A stretch of 64,000 nt of DNA from Pseudomonas fulva (GTDB taxonomy: Bacteria; Pseudomonadota; Gammaproteobacteria; Pseudomonadales; Pseudomonadaceae). Positions 1-8,979 of this stretch are shown one piece after another (positions within the stretch are counted from its first letter, which is position 1; each line of letters opens with the position of its first letter). The position numbers and the translations under genes are program-made. The notes under the pieces were generated by a model. It saw nothing but the letters and a program-made list of their open reading frames with translations. It made no database searches and was not told the DNA's origin. The stretch covers positions 434,001-498,000 of the forward strand of contig NZ_CP082928.1 in NCBI RefSeq assembly GCF_023517795.1, in the 5' to 3' direction.

Positions 1-390
1 GTCGATCATCAGCGGCACGCCGCAGCGCTGCACGATCAGTAGCGGCTCGTCGCCCGCCTGCTCGGCGCTGTGCTCGGCCCTGACTCGCCAGGGAAAACTT
101 GGCGGCTTGGCACCATAGCCGCGGCTGATCACCCCGACGCGCAGGCCGCGGGCCTGGCACTGCTCGACCAGCCAGAGAATCAGAGGGGTCTTGCCGGTAC
201 CGCCAACGGTGATGTTACCCACCACGATCAGCGGCACGGGTGCGCGATAGATCTCACCCTCGCCCGCCAGGAAGCGCGCACGCTTGCGCTCTGCCACGCC
301 GCGGTACAGGGCCTCCAGCGGGCGCAGCAGCGCCAGCGCCGGATGCCCCTCGTACCAGGCCTTGACCAGACGGTCGGCAAAGCTCGCCAT
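1..390 (-). CDS. lpxK: Tetraacyldisaccharide 4'-kinase, N-terminal part (runs off left edge)
   Basis: LpxK phosphorylates the 4' position of the lipid A disaccharide at the inner membrane, a late step of the Raetz pathway. Only the first 130 residues lie in the window; the family is usually about 330 residues long. An amphipathic N-terminal segment is followed by the P-loop region [13 protein letters not shown] at about residues 58-70, the family hallmark, and then by a stretch ending VPLMID at the edge. The ATG at 388-390 overlaps the exbD stop by one base (TGATG), so it is translationally coupled to exbBD. This exbB-exbD-lpxK order is normal for Pseudomonas. The identification is secure; the 3' end cannot be seen. 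Confidence 0.93.
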   Translation of the reverse strand, partial: MASFADRLVKAWYEGHPALALLRPLEALYRGVAERKRARFLAGEGEIYRAPVPLIVVGNITVGGTGKTPLILWLVEQCQARGLRVGVISRGYGAKPPSFPWRVRAEHSAEQAGDEPLLIVQRCGVPLMID

Positions 391-818
391 CAGGGCGCTG
401 CCTGGGTCTCGACCGTGGTGATGCGCAGGTGCGCGAAGCCCAGCTTGCCGGCGGCGTCCATGGCGGTGATCACCGACTGGTGGCTGGTCTTGGCGTCGGC
501 GCTGATGGTCAGCGGCAGGCTGTTGTCGCCGCCGGACTCCTTCTGCAGCGCCGCCATCAGGTTGTCCAGATCGTTCTTGATCAGGGCCTGACCGTTGAGC
601 GAGAAGCTGCCATCGGCGGAGATCACCACTTCCAGCTGCTTGAGCTCGCTCTGCTCCGGCGGCGTGCCGCTGGCTGCCTCGGGCAGGTCGACCTGCATGC
701 GGGTTTCCCGGGTGAAGGTGGTGGTCACCACGAAGAACAGCAACAGGATGAACACCACGTCGATCAGCGAGGCGAGATTGATCTCGACCTGCTCGCGCCG
801 TCTACGTCTGAACTTCAC
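390..818 (-). CDS. exbD: ExbD/TolR-family biopolymer transporter
   Basis: Small single-span inner-membrane protein of 142 residues that works with an ExbB/TolQ-type protein to turn proton motive force into energy for TonB-like systems. A basic cytoplasmic N-terminus is followed by a transmembrane helix at about residues 15-35. The helix carries the conserved proton-relay aspartate (Asp20, in LASLIDVVF). The rest is a periplasmic domain. The start is a GTG whose GTGA overlaps the exbB stop by four bases; lpxK follows by a one-base overlap. This copy sits with lipid A genes rather than tonB, so its TonB or Tol partner cannot be told from the sequence. Confidence 0.9.
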   Translation of the reverse strand: MKFRRRRREQVEINLASLIDVVFILLLFFVVTTTFTRETRMQVDLPEAASGTPPEQSELKQLEVVISADGSFSLNGQALIKNDLDNLMAALQKESGGDNSLPLTISADAKTSHQSVITAMDAAGKLGFAHLRITTVETQAAP

Positions 819-1471
819 GCCTTTTTGCTCCCCTTGGCCGGCTTGGGCTCCTCGGCCAGGTCGACGTCGCGCTCGCCCTGGACCATTTCCACCAGCTTGA
901 TCGCCTCCTGCTCCATGCCGATCACCAGTTCATCGACACGGCGCTGCAGGAAACGGTGGAAGAACAGCGCCGGAATCGCCACGGCCAGGCCCGATGCGGT
1001 GGTGATCAGCGCCTTGGCGATACCGCCGGCGAGCAACGCCGGGTTGGCGGTGCTGCCGCCCATGAACGAGCCGAAGATGTCGATCATGGCGATCACCGTG
1101 CCGAGCAGGCCGAGCAGCGGCGTGATGCCGGCGATGGTGCCCAGGGCGTTGAGGTAGCGCTCCATCTCGTGGACCACCCGTGCGGCGGCCTCCTCGATGC
1201 ACTCCTTCATGATCTCGCGGCCGTACTTGGAGTTGGCCAGGCCTGCCGCGAGGATCTCGCCCAGTGGCGAATCGGCGCGCAGTTCCTTGAGTTTCTGGCT
1301 GTTGAGCTGCTTGTCCTTGATCCAGCGCCACACCTGCCCCAGCAGATGCGGCGGCGTGACCCGGCTGACGCGCAGGGTCCACAGACGCTCGGCAATGATG
1401 CCCAGGGCAGCGATTGAACACAGAATGATCGGCAGCATCACCCAGCCGCCAGCTTTAACCAGTTCCCACAC
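815..1471 (-). CDS. exbB: ExbB/TolQ-family proton channel protein
   Basis: Inner-membrane MotA/TolQ/ExbB proton channel protein and partner of the adjacent ExbD. There are three predicted membrane spans, at about residues 10-30, 105-128 and 150-172. The GxTPLLGLLGTV-like segment of the second span and the alanine-rich third span are typical of the family. I chose the GTG at 1469-1471 (218 residues) because AAGGGGAT lies about 10 bases upstream and the protein then begins VWELVKAGGW, as in relatives. Another in-frame GTG at 1502-1504 would add 11 residues. It is the first gene of an exbB-exbD-lpxK unit read leftwards. Confidence 0.9.
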   Translation of the reverse strand: MWELVKAGGWVMLPIILCSIAALGIIAERLWTLRVSRVTPPHLLGQVWRWIKDKQLNSQKLKELRADSPLGEILAAGLANSKYGREIMKECIEEAAARVVHEMERYLNALGTIAGITPLLGLLGTVIAMIDIFGSFMGGSTANPALLAGGIAKALITTASGLAVAIPALFFHRFLQRRVDELVIGMEQEAIKLVEMVQGERDVDLAEEPKPAKGSKKA

Positions 1472-1543
1472 GGTGGCAGATCCCCTTCGCAAAAGTGGCG
1501 CCACTCTAGCATAGGGCCGTGATGTCGCCGACGGCTGCGGTTC

Positions 1544-3790
1544 TCATTTTTCCCGCCAGAAACGCGGTATTTCACGCAGTACCCGTGGCTCGCCAAAGGT
1601 GCCGAGGTCGATACGCAGTGCGCCGGTCTCGACGCTGTCGTAGGCCCGGGCCTCGAAGGCGTCATACCGGGAGACCACCATCGGATGCGGATGCCCATAG
1701 GCATTGTGCTTGCCCCGCGAATACAGCACCGCCTGGGGCTGCACCGCCTTGAGCAAGGCCCAGGACGACGAACTGCGGCTGCCGTGGTGCGGCGCCACCA
1801 GCCAGCGGGCCTGCAGCTCGCGACCGCTGTCGATCAGCGCGCGCTCGGCCCGCGTGTCGATATCCCCGGTCAGCAGGATGCGCTCGCCGGCCGCCTCGAT
1901 CATCAACACGCAGGAAGACTGGTTGCTGTCCGCCGCCTCGGCCCAGCGCCAGGTGCTGAACTGCACGCCATCCCATGCCCAGGTCGCTTGCCCGCACGCC
2001 TCTGCGCCGAGGCCGGCGGGTAGCGCGGGTGCCTCGCCACTGACCACGCGTTTCACCGGCATGCCCCGCGCGACCGCCTCGGCACCACCGGAGTGGTCAT
2101 TGTCCGAATGGCTGATCAGCAGCATGTCCAGTGCGCGCACATCCAGTGCCCGCAACGAGGGCAGCACCACCCGCTCGCCCAGGTCGAAATCGCCGAAGCT
2201 GGGGCCGGCGTCATACAGCAGCGCGTGATGGCGGGTCAGCACCAGCATCGACAGCCCCTGGCCGACATCCAACATCCATACCTCGGCGCGCTGCTCGGCA
2301 GGCCGCTCTACCGGCGTGAACAGCAACGGCAGCAGCAGGATCAGTCCCAGGCTGCGCAACGGCACACCGCCCGGCAATAGAATGAACAGCGCGCCCAGCG
2401 CCACCAGCAGCCAGCCCCACAACGGCAGGTGGCTGGGCAACCAGGCCGGCAGCCACTCGGCCATCAAGCCGAGCAGGCGGAACAGCCACTCCAGGGAGAA
2501 GCCGGCCAGCCACAGTAGCCCCTCGCCAAGCCAGGGCACCGGCAGCAGCAAGGTGCCGAGCAGCGCCAGCGGTACCACGGCGAAACCGACCCAGGGCACG
2601 GCGATCAGATTGGCCAGCGGGCTGCTGGCACTGATCGGCAGGCCGAGGGCCATCAGCATCGGCAGCAGGCCCAGGGTCATCGCCCACTGCGCGCGCCCCA
2701 AGGTGCGCCACCAGGCCCAGGCGCCCAGGCGCGCGGCGAAAATCAGAATCAGCAGGCCCACCGCGCCGAACGACAGCCAGAAACCCGGCTGCAACACCGC
2801 CAGGGGCTCCAGGAGCAGCACCGCGACCAGTGCCATCAGCAGCGGCAAGGTGATACCCAGGTGACGAAAGCGCCAGCGCCACAGCAGCACCAGGCCGATC
2901 ATCGCGCAGGCCCGCTGCACCGGCACCTCGAAGCCGGCCAGCAGGCTGTAGCCCAGCGCCGAGGCGAAGCCCAGCAGGCAGGCCGTGGGCAGCCAGGGCA
3001 GCGCGCGTGGCCACCAACCCAGGCGGGCCAGCCAGAACACCAGGCCGTAGAACATGCCGGCTACCAGCGTCACGTGCTGGCCGGAGATCACCAGCAGATG
3101 CACCGTGCCGGTGTCCTGCAGCACCCGCCAGTCGGCGACCGACAGGCCGGAGCTGTCGCCCAGCACCAGGGCGGCCAGCCCGCCGGCACGGCCATGGGGA
3201 TCCTCGGCGAGCATGTGCTGGCGCAAGCGGTCGCGCCACGCCGAACTGCCGCCGGCTTCGCTCAGGCGCTGGCCGGACTTGATGGTGCCCACGCCACCGA
3301 TACGCTGGGCCAGCAGCCAGGCCTCGTAATCGAAGGATTGCGGGTTGACCAGCCCATGGGGCCGCTTGAGGTTGACCGCCAGTCGCCAGGTTTCGCCAGC
3401 ACGGATCTCCGGCCCGCCATACCAGGACAGACGCAGCAGTCGCGGCAGCTCGGCGCGCCGCGACCGAGGCTCGGCCAGGTGAAAGCGCACCACGCCGTCA
3501 CGGACATCCGGCAGGTCCACCACCCTGCCCTCCAGCCATAGCGTGCGACCGTCCAGTGCCGGGTCCAGGCGATCATCCAGCGCCCATTGGGCCGACAGGC
3601 AGGCCCAGCTGAAGCCGAGCAGCAACAGGCCGATCCGGTAACTGCGAAACGGCAGCAGGATCAGCCCCAACAGCGCGGACGCCAGCAACAGCGAGACCGG
3701 TGGCAGCTGGGGTAGAAAGCGCAGCACCAACAGGCCGGCGGCCAATGCCAACAATGCGCTGCGCAAGTCGCCTGTTCGCGTCCCGTCCAT
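1544..3790 (-). CDS. comEC: ComEC/Rec2-family DNA uptake channel protein
   Basis: Predicted inner-membrane channel that carries single-stranded DNA into the cytoplasm during natural transformation. Its 748 residues are typical for the family. The order is an N-terminal membrane and soluble DUF4131 part (about residues 1-200), a multi-span competence domain (about 220-520), and a C-terminal metallo-beta-lactamase-like domain. The last part keeps the metal motif HSDNDH (about 561-566), a downstream TGDID and a PHHGS motif (about 667-671), so it may be an active nuclease. It lies between lolE and exbB with its own ATG. Whether this strain is transformable cannot be read from this gene alone. Confidence 0.93.
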   Translation of the reverse strand: MDGTRTGDLRSALLALAAGLLVLRFLPQLPPVSLLLASALLGLILLPFRSYRIGLLLLGFSWACLSAQWALDDRLDPALDGRTLWLEGRVVDLPDVRDGVVRFHLAEPRSRRAELPRLLRLSWYGGPEIRAGETWRLAVNLKRPHGLVNPQSFDYEAWLLAQRIGGVGTIKSGQRLSEAGGSSAWRDRLRQHMLAEDPHGRAGGLAALVLGDSSGLSVADWRVLQDTGTVHLLVISGQHVTLVAGMFYGLVFWLARLGWWPRALPWLPTACLLGFASALGYSLLAGFEVPVQRACAMIGLVLLWRWRFRHLGITLPLLMALVAVLLLEPLAVLQPGFWLSFGAVGLLILIFAARLGAWAWWRTLGRAQWAMTLGLLPMLMALGLPISASSPLANLIAVPWVGFAVVPLALLGTLLLPVPWLGEGLLWLAGFSLEWLFRLLGLMAEWLPAWLPSHLPLWGWLLVALGALFILLPGGVPLRSLGLILLLPLLFTPVERPAEQRAEVWMLDVGQGLSMLVLTRHHALLYDAGPSFGDFDLGERVVLPSLRALDVRALDMLLISHSDNDHSGGAEAVARGMPVKRVVSGEAPALPAGLGAEACGQATWAWDGVQFSTWRWAEAADSNQSSCVLMIEAAGERILLTGDIDTRAERALIDSGRELQARWLVAPHHGSRSSSSWALLKAVQPQAVLYSRGKHNAYGHPHPMVVSRYDAFEARAYDSVETGALRIDLGTFGEPRVLREIPRFWREK

Positions 3791-3827
3791 GGGCGTCCCG
3801 CTATGGAATCAAAAGGGCAGAAACGAC

Positions 3828-3853
3828 AAGGCCGCCATGTTCATGGCGGCCTT
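3828..3853 (-). terminator. Hairpin after lolE
   Basis: A perfect 12-bp inverted repeat (AAGGCCGCCATG / CATGGCGGCCTT) with a two-base centre lies 35 bases past the lolE stop. In the leftward direction it is followed by only a loose T-rich stretch, so it is a probable but not canonical intrinsic terminator separating lolCDE from comEC. Confidence 0.6.
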
Positions 3854-3887
3854 CTGAGCCTAGCAGGCGGACGACGACGCGCGGCCG

Positions 3888-5132
3888 TCATTCGTAACGC
3901 AATGCCTCGGCCGGCTGGGTACGCGACGCGCGCCAGGACGGATACAGGGTGGCAAGGAAGCTCAGGGTCAGCGCGGCGCTGCAGATCAGCACCACGTCGG
4001 CGACCTGCAGTTCCGACGGCAGGGTGCTGATGAAGTACACATCGGAGCTGAATACGTGCTGGCCGCTGACGCGCTCCAGCCAACCCACCAGTTCGCTGAC
4101 GTTGAGCGCCGCCAGCACCCCGAGCACGCCGCCGATCAGGGTGCCGATCACCCCGATCACCGTGCCCTGGACCATGAAGATGCCCATGATCTGTCGCGGC
4201 GTGGCGCCCAGGGTGCGCAGGATGGCGATATCGGCGCCCTTGTCGGCGACCACCATGATCAGCGTGGCGATGATGTTGAAAGCGGCCACCGCGACGATCA
4301 GCAGCAGCAGCAGACCGATCATGGTCTTCTCCATCTTCATGGCGCTGAACAGGCTGCCCTGGGTCTGCGTCCAGTCGCTGGCGTGGTAGCCCTCGCCCAG
4401 CTGCGTGGCGATCGCCGCCGCCACCTGGGGCGACTGGTACAGGTCCTTGAGCTTGAGGCGAATGCTCTGCACCGCCCCCGGCTCGAGGCGCTGGATCTGC
4501 GCGGCATCGGCGACGTTGATCAGCGCCAGGGAGCTGTCCAGGTCGGCGCCGACCTTGAAGATGCCGACCACGTTGAGGCGTTGCATGCGCGGTGTGATAC
4601 CGCCGGGCACCGAGCTGACTTCCGGCACGATCAGCGCCAGGCGATCACCGATCTGCAGCTGGAAACGCCGTGCGGTGATCTCGCCGATGATCACCCCGTA
4701 CTCGCCTTCGCGCAGGTCGCTCAGGCGGCCCTGCACCATGTGGTCACCGATGATCGACACCTTCGGCTCCAGCGCCGGGTCGATGCCGTGCAGCTGGATC
4801 GGCTGCATCACGCCGCGGTACGACAGCATGCCTTCCAGCTCGGCGAAGGGCACCGCCGCCTCGACCTGCGGGTTCTCCATCGCCACCTTGGCCGGGGCCT
4901 GCCAGTCGGCCAGGGCCGGTGCCCCGGCGATGGTCGCGTGGGGCACCATGCCGAGGATGCGCGAGCTCATTTCCCGGTGGAAGCCGTTCATCACCGACAG
5001 CACCACGATCATCGCCAGCACCCCCAGGGACAGGCCGATCATCGAGGTCAGGGAAATGAACGAGATGAAGTGATTGCGGCGCTTGGCGCGGGTGTAACGC
5101 AGGCCGATGAAGACACTCAGCGGGCGAAACAT
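3888..5132 (-). CDS. lolE: Lipoprotein-releasing ABC transporter permease LolE
   Basis: Inner-membrane permease of the LolCDE machine, which extracts outer-membrane lipoproteins and hands them to LolA. It has 414 residues and the MacB/FtsX-type layout: one N-terminal helix (about 25-50), a large periplasmic domain (about 50-260) and three C-terminal helices ending in the family tail [10 protein letters not shown]. The ATG overlaps the lolD stop by one base. It closely resembles the other permease, at 5829-7079; both begin MFRPLSVF. I named this one LolE by its third position in lolC-lolD-lolE. Which copy binds LolA cannot be settled by eye. Confidence 0.88.
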   Translation of the reverse strand: MFRPLSVFIGLRYTRAKRRNHFISFISLTSMIGLSLGVLAMIVVLSVMNGFHREMSSRILGMVPHATIAGAPALADWQAPAKVAMENPQVEAAVPFAELEGMLSYRGVMQPIQLHGIDPALEPKVSIIGDHMVQGRLSDLREGEYGVIIGEITARRFQLQIGDRLALIVPEVSSVPGGITPRMQRLNVVGIFKVGADLDSSLALINVADAAQIQRLEPGAVQSIRLKLKDLYQSPQVAAAIATQLGEGYHASDWTQTQGSLFSAMKMEKTMIGLLLLLIVAVAAFNIIATLIMVVADKGADIAILRTLGATPRQIMGIFMVQGTVIGVIGTLIGGVLGVLAALNVSELVGWLERVSGQHVFSSDVYFISTLPSELQVADVVLICSAALTLSFLATLYPSWRASRTQPAEALRYE

Positions 5133-5836
5133 CAGGCGCGCACCAGCTTGCCGTCTTCCAGGCTCAGCACCCGGTCCATCTGCCGCGCCAGCTGCAGGTC
5201 GTGGGTGACGATCAGGAAGGCCGTCTGCGACTGGCTGCTGAGCTCACGCATCAACTCCTGAATGCCCTGGGCGGTGTGGTTGTCGAGGTTGCCGGTGGGC
5301 TCGTCGAGCAGTACCAGGCCAGGGCGGTTGACCAGTGCCCGGGCAATCGCCACACGCTGTCGCTCACCGCCGGACAACTCGGCCGGCTTGTGGCTCAGGC
5401 GATGGCCGAGGCCGACGCGCTCGAGCAGTTCGCTGGCGCGCTGGCGCGCCTCACTGATCGGCGTCTTGCCGATCAGCAGCGGCATGCAGGCGTTTTCCAG
5501 GGCGGTGAATTCAGCCAGCAGGTGGTGAAACTGGTAGACGAAGCCCAGCGCGCGGTTGCGCAGCAGGCCGCGCTGCTTCTCGTTGAGCGCCGACAGTTCC
5601 TCGCCGGCCAGCCAGACGCTGCCGCTGCTCGGCGTATCCAGCCCGCCGAGCATGTTCAGCAGCGTGCTCTTGCCCGAACCGGAGCTGCCGACGATGGCCA
5701 CGCGCTCGCCGGGAAACAGCTCCAGTTGCAGATCGTCGAGCACCACCACCGATTGTGGGCCTTCTTCGTAGCGCTTGCTCAGGTTGCGGCAGCTGAGCAC
5801 GGCATTCGCCTGCGCCTGCACGACCGGATCACTCAT
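5132..5836 (-). CDS. lolD: Lipoprotein-releasing ABC transporter ATPase LolD
   Basis: ATP-binding subunit that powers lipoprotein release from the inner membrane by LolCDE. It has 234 residues with all ABC motifs: Walker [10 protein letters not shown] (about 50-58), a Q-loop around YQFHHLL (about 101-107), signature LSGGERQ (about 154-160), Walker B VLLDEP (about 175-180) and a switch histidine in VTHD. It sits between the two permease genes, overlapping lolC by eight bases and lolE by one, so the three subunits are translationally coupled. Confidence 0.94.
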   Translation of the reverse strand: MSDPVVQAQANAVLSCRNLSKRYEEGPQSVVVLDDLQLELFPGERVAIVGSSGSGKSTLLNMLGGLDTPSSGSVWLAGEELSALNEKQRGLLRNRALGFVYQFHHLLAEFTALENACMPLLIGKTPISEARQRASELLERVGLGHRLSHKPAELSGGERQRVAIARALVNRPGLVLLDEPTGNLDNHTAQGIQELMRELSSQSQTAFLIVTHDLQLARQMDRVLSLEDGKLVRA

Positions 5837-7079
5837 AACGTAATGCCTCCGCGGGCTGGGTGCGCGCCGCGCGCCAGGCCGGATAAAGAGTAGCGAGGAA
5901 ACTCAGGACCAACGCCGCGCCGCACACCTGCACCACGTCGGCGAGCATCAGCTGCGACGGCAGGTAGTCGATGAAATACACGTCGGCATTGAGAAACTTG
6001 AAGCCCAGCAGGCGCTCGACGCCGGCGATGATGGCGCTGATGTTCAGCGCCGCGAGAATGCCCAGCACCGCGCCGATCAGGGTGCCGATCACGCCGATCA
6101 CCGTACCCTGCACCATGAAGGTGGCCATGATCTGCATCGGCGTGGCGCCCAGGGTACGCAGGATGGCGATATCGCCCTTCTTGTCGGTGACCACCATCAC
6201 CAGGGTGGAAATGATGTTGAACGCGGCGACCGCGACGATCAGCAGCAGGAGCAGGCCGATCATGGCCTTTTCCATGCGGATAGCCTGGTACAGATTGCCG
6301 TGGGTGCGGGTCCAGTCGCGGGCCAGGTAATCCTCCTGGCCAAAGCTCTGGGCCAGTTGCCAGGCGGTGCGCGGCGCCTGGAACAGGTCGGCGAACTTGA
6401 GGCGGATGCCCTGCACCTGATCAGGCTGGTGGCGCTGCAGGCGGGCCAGGTCCTGAACGTGGGTCATGGCCATGAAACCGTCGATCTCACCGGCGCCGAC
6501 GTGAAAGATGCCGACCACGGTGAAGCGCTTCAGGCGCGGGAACACGCCGCCCGGTGTAACGGTGACTTCCGGTGCCACGAAGGTGATCTTGTCGCCCAGG
6601 CCGACGCCGAGCTTGTCGGCCGCCTTGTCGCCGATGACGATGCCGAAGCTGCCGGGCTGCAGATCCTCGAGACGGCCCTCGCGGAAGAAGTCGCCGATGA
6701 TCGACACCTTGGGCTCCTCGACCGGGTCCACGGCGTTGATCAGCACCTTCTGCACCTTGCCGTCGTTGGTCAGCAGGCCCTGCATCTGGCTGAAGGGTGC
6801 CACCGCCAGCACCTGGGGATTCTTCAACGCGCGGTCGGCCAGGCGCTGCCAGTCGGTGATCGGCGTGGCGCTCTCGATGGTCGCGTGGGGCACCATGCCC
6901 AGCACCCGGGTGCGCATTTCATGGTCGAAGCCATTCATCACGGACAGCACCAGGATCATCACCAGCACACCGAGTGCCAGCCCGATCATCGAGGTCAGGG
7001 AAATGAACGAAACGAAGTGGTTGCGACGCTTGGCCCGCGTGTAGCGCGTACCGAGAAAAACGGACAGGGGTCTGAACAT
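5829..7079 (-). CDS. lolC: Lipoprotein-releasing ABC transporter permease LolC
   Basis: First gene of the lolCDE operon: a 416-residue permease with an N-terminal helix (about 28-50), a large periplasmic domain and three C-terminal helices ending in the same [10 protein letters not shown] tail as LolE. I chose the ATG at 7077-7079 because it gives MFRPLSVF, aligning with the paralogue; upstream in-frame sequence does not look coding. The gene diverges from the PilZ gene starting at 7175, leaving about 95 bases for both promoters. The LolC/LolE assignment rests on operon order. Confidence 0.88.
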   Translation of the reverse strand: MFRPLSVFLGTRYTRAKRRNHFVSFISLTSMIGLALGVLVMILVLSVMNGFDHEMRTRVLGMVPHATIESATPITDWQRLADRALKNPQVLAVAPFSQMQGLLTNDGKVQKVLINAVDPVEEPKVSIIGDFFREGRLEDLQPGSFGIVIGDKAADKLGVGLGDKITFVAPEVTVTPGGVFPRLKRFTVVGIFHVGAGEIDGFMAMTHVQDLARLQRHQPDQVQGIRLKFADLFQAPRTAWQLAQSFGQEDYLARDWTRTHGNLYQAIRMEKAMIGLLLLLIVAVAAFNIISTLVMVVTDKKGDIAILRTLGATPMQIMATFMVQGTVIGVIGTLIGAVLGILAALNISAIIAGVERLLGFKFLNADVYFIDYLPSQLMLADVVQVCGAALVLSFLATLYPAWRAARTQPAEALRYE

Positions 7080-7174
7080 GTGGGGCGCTTGTTCGAGGGA
7101 AAGAGAAACGTCCTTGTGGCGGGGCCTGGCGAGCGGCCTTACACTCTGACCACCACTGCTGCCATGGGTTCGCC

Positions 7175-7747
7175 ATGTCGACTCAAGACGAAAACGATCG
7201 CCGCGAATACTACCGTATCGAGGACAGGATCGCACTGGATTTCACCCCCCTGGCCGGCGCCGAAACCCTGGCCAGCGACGAGCTTCACGATGCCTCGCCG
7301 CTGTTCAACCTGCTCAGCGAACTGCATGTGATGGATTTCGAATCCCAGCACCTGCTGCGCAATATCAGCGAGCGCGACCGCACCCTGGCGGGCTACCTGA
7401 AGGTGGTCAACAAACGCATCGACCTGCTCGGCCAGGCCATGGCCCAGAGCCTGCTGCGCGATATCGGCCCGCCCAAGCGGGTCACCCTGTCCGAAGGCGG
7501 CATCAGTTTTCTCAACGCCCAACCGGTAACGGTCGACAGCCACCTGGCCATGAAGATGGTGTTGATGCCCCAGGCGCTCGGCCTGTTGCTGCGCGCCAAG
7601 GTGCTGCACTGCTCCGAGCGTGACGGCCAGTTCGAGATCGGCGCCGAGTTCGAAGCGCTGACTGACGCACAACGCCAGTTGCTCGCCCGGCATATCCTGC
7701 AGCGTCAGGCGCAGGAGCGCCGCCAGGCCCGCGAGGAACTCACGTGA
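7175..7747 (+). CDS. PilZ-domain protein (putative c-di-GMP receptor)
   Basis: Cytoplasmic protein of 190 residues. The N-terminal RREYYR (residues 9-14) fits the RxxxR c-di-GMP-binding motif. A second conserved element, LSEGGISF (about 107-114), fits the (D/N)xSxxG region of PilZ with a Ser/Glu variant at its start. A helical segment lies between the two motifs. It is the first gene of a rightward three-gene unit with a small periplasmic protein and a phosphodiesterase; its stop overlaps the next start (GTGA). Binding of c-di-GMP is inferred from motifs only, and the output is unknown. Confidence 0.78.
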   Translation: MSTQDENDRREYYRIEDRIALDFTPLAGAETLASDELHDASPLFNLLSELHVMDFESQHLLRNISERDRTLAGYLKVVNKRIDLLGQAMAQSLLRDIGPPKRVTLSEGGISFLNAQPVTVDSHLAMKMVLMPQALGLLLRAKVLHCSERDGQFEIGAEFEALTDAQRQLLARHILQRQAQERRQAREELT

Positions 7748-8040
7748 CCCCTTCCCGACTGCTGCTTGCGCTGATCTGCTCGCTACCCCTGGCCGCCCAG
7801 GCCGAGACCCTGACGATTCCCATCGGCCAGCAAGGCGCCGACCTGACCGAGGTGCCGCAAAAGGGCCAGTCCAAACGCGCGGTGCTGGAGCGCTTCGGCC
7901 TCGCCGATGAAGAGCACCCCGCCGTCGGCAAGCCGCCGATCAGCCGCTGGGACTACCGCGAATTCAGCGTCTATTTCGAATACGACCATGTGATCAACAG
8001 CGTGCGCCACCTGCAACCGCGCACCACCGCCACCGAGTAA
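7744..8040 (+). CDS. Small exported protein of unknown function
   Basis: Protein of 98 residues with a clear signal peptide (about 1-20, ending AAQA). The short mature domain contains KRAVLERFG and WDYREFSVYFEYDHVINSV. That pattern of a helix followed by a strand pair recalls the SmpA/OmlA-like fold, but I cannot confirm this. The GTG start overlaps the PilZ stop by four bases, and the phosphodiesterase begins nine bases after its stop, so it belongs to that operon. There is no lipobox, so it is probably free in the periplasm. Confidence 0.75.
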   Translation: MTPSRLLLALICSLPLAAQAETLTIPIGQQGADLTEVPQKGQSKRAVLERFGLADEEHPAVGKPPISRWDYREFSVYFEYDHVINSVRHLQPRTTATE

Positions 8041-8049
8041 GGAGCAACC

Positions 8050-8769
8050 GTGACCCTGATCTACGGCCATCGCGGCGCCAAGGGCGAAGCCCCGGAAAAC
8101 ACCCTGGTCAGCTTTCAGCAGTGCCTGGAGCATGGCGTGCGCCGCTGCGAACTGGACCTGCACCTGTCGCGCGACGGCGAACTGATGGTCATCCACGACC
8201 CGACACTCAAGCGCACCACCGGCCAGCGCGGCAAGGTGGTCGAGCACGATGCCGCCGAGCTGGTGCATTACGACGCCCGTCGCGGCGGCCCGGGCTGGCG
8301 CCATCCCTGCCCCATCCCGCGGCTGAGCGAACTGTTCGAGCAATGCGACTTCGAGCACTGGCAGCTGGAGGTCAAGAGTGCCTCCAAGGTACGCGCCGCG
8401 CGCACGGTGGAAGCCATTGCCCTGCTCAGCCGCCGTTTCGGCCTGGACGACAAGATCACCATTACCTCCAGCTCTCGCGAAGTGCTGAGTGCCGCCCAGC
8501 GCCTGACGCCGCATCTGGGCCGTGGCCTGGTCGCCGAATACGCCTGGCTGGATCCTATCAAGGTGGCGCGCAACTACGGCTGCGACCTGCTGGCCCTGAA
8601 CTGGACGCTGTGCACCCCGGAACGCCTGCTCAAGGCACAGAAAGCCGGCCTGCACGTGTCGGTGTGGACGGTCAACGAACCCGCCCTGATGCGCCGCCTC
8701 GCCGACTTCGGTGCCGACAGCATCATCACCGATTTCCCCGGTATCGCCGTCAGTACCCTGCGCGGTTAA
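8050..8769 (+). CDS. Glycerophosphodiester phosphodiesterase family protein
   Basis: Protein of 239 residues of the GDPD family, which hydrolyses glycerophosphodiesters to glycerol-3-phosphate and an alcohol. The N-terminus carries the hallmark HRG (residues 7-9), followed by APENT and ELDLHLSRDGELMVIHD, with the usual catalytic histidines and metal-binding acids of the TIM barrel. There is no signal peptide, so it resembles the cytoplasmic UgpQ type rather than periplasmic GlpQ. The start is GTG, preceded by AAGGAG. It is the last gene of the PilZ operon, followed by a REP-like repeat and a terminator. Confidence 0.88.
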   Translation: MTLIYGHRGAKGEAPENTLVSFQQCLEHGVRRCELDLHLSRDGELMVIHDPTLKRTTGQRGKVVEHDAAELVHYDARRGGPGWRHPCPIPRLSELFEQCDFEHWQLEVKSASKVRAARTVEAIALLSRRFGLDDKITITSSSREVLSAAQRLTPHLGRGLVAEYAWLDPIKVARNYGCDLLALNWTLCTPERLLKAQKAGLHVSVWTVNEPALMRRLADFGADSIITDFPGIAVSTLRG

Positions 8770-8786
8770 GCGGAGCGTTTCTTGAT

Positions 8787-8834
8787 GTGGGAACGGGCCG
8801 TGCCCGTGATTTCGCGCGATGGGCGCGCTCCCGC
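8787..8834. repeat. REP-like inverted repeat
   Basis: The segment starts GTGGGAACGGGC and ends GGGCGCGCTCCCGC, matching the Pseudomonas REP pattern GTGGGAGCG...CGCTCCCAC also seen at 56925 and 63833. The arms are degenerate. It lies in the gap between the phosphodiesterase and sthA, which are transcribed towards each other. Confidence 0.6.
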
Positions 8835-8854
8835 CTCGCACACGATCAGCCCAT

Positions 8855-8885
8855 AAAAAAACCGATCCACGAGGGATCGGTTTTC
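8855..8885. terminator. Bidirectional terminator between phosphodiesterase gene and sthA
   Basis: An eight-base stem ACCGATCC / GGATCGGT with a five-base loop is flanked by an A run on the left and a T run on the right. It can therefore act as an intrinsic terminator for both converging genes. Confidence 0.85.
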
Positions 8886-8979
8886 TGGCCTGCTCAGACG
8901 CTCTCGCGGTTTGGCCAGCGCCAGTCGCGGGAGTCGGCGAACGGATCCCCGACCGGCTCAGGCCGCCGGCCGGAGCCGC

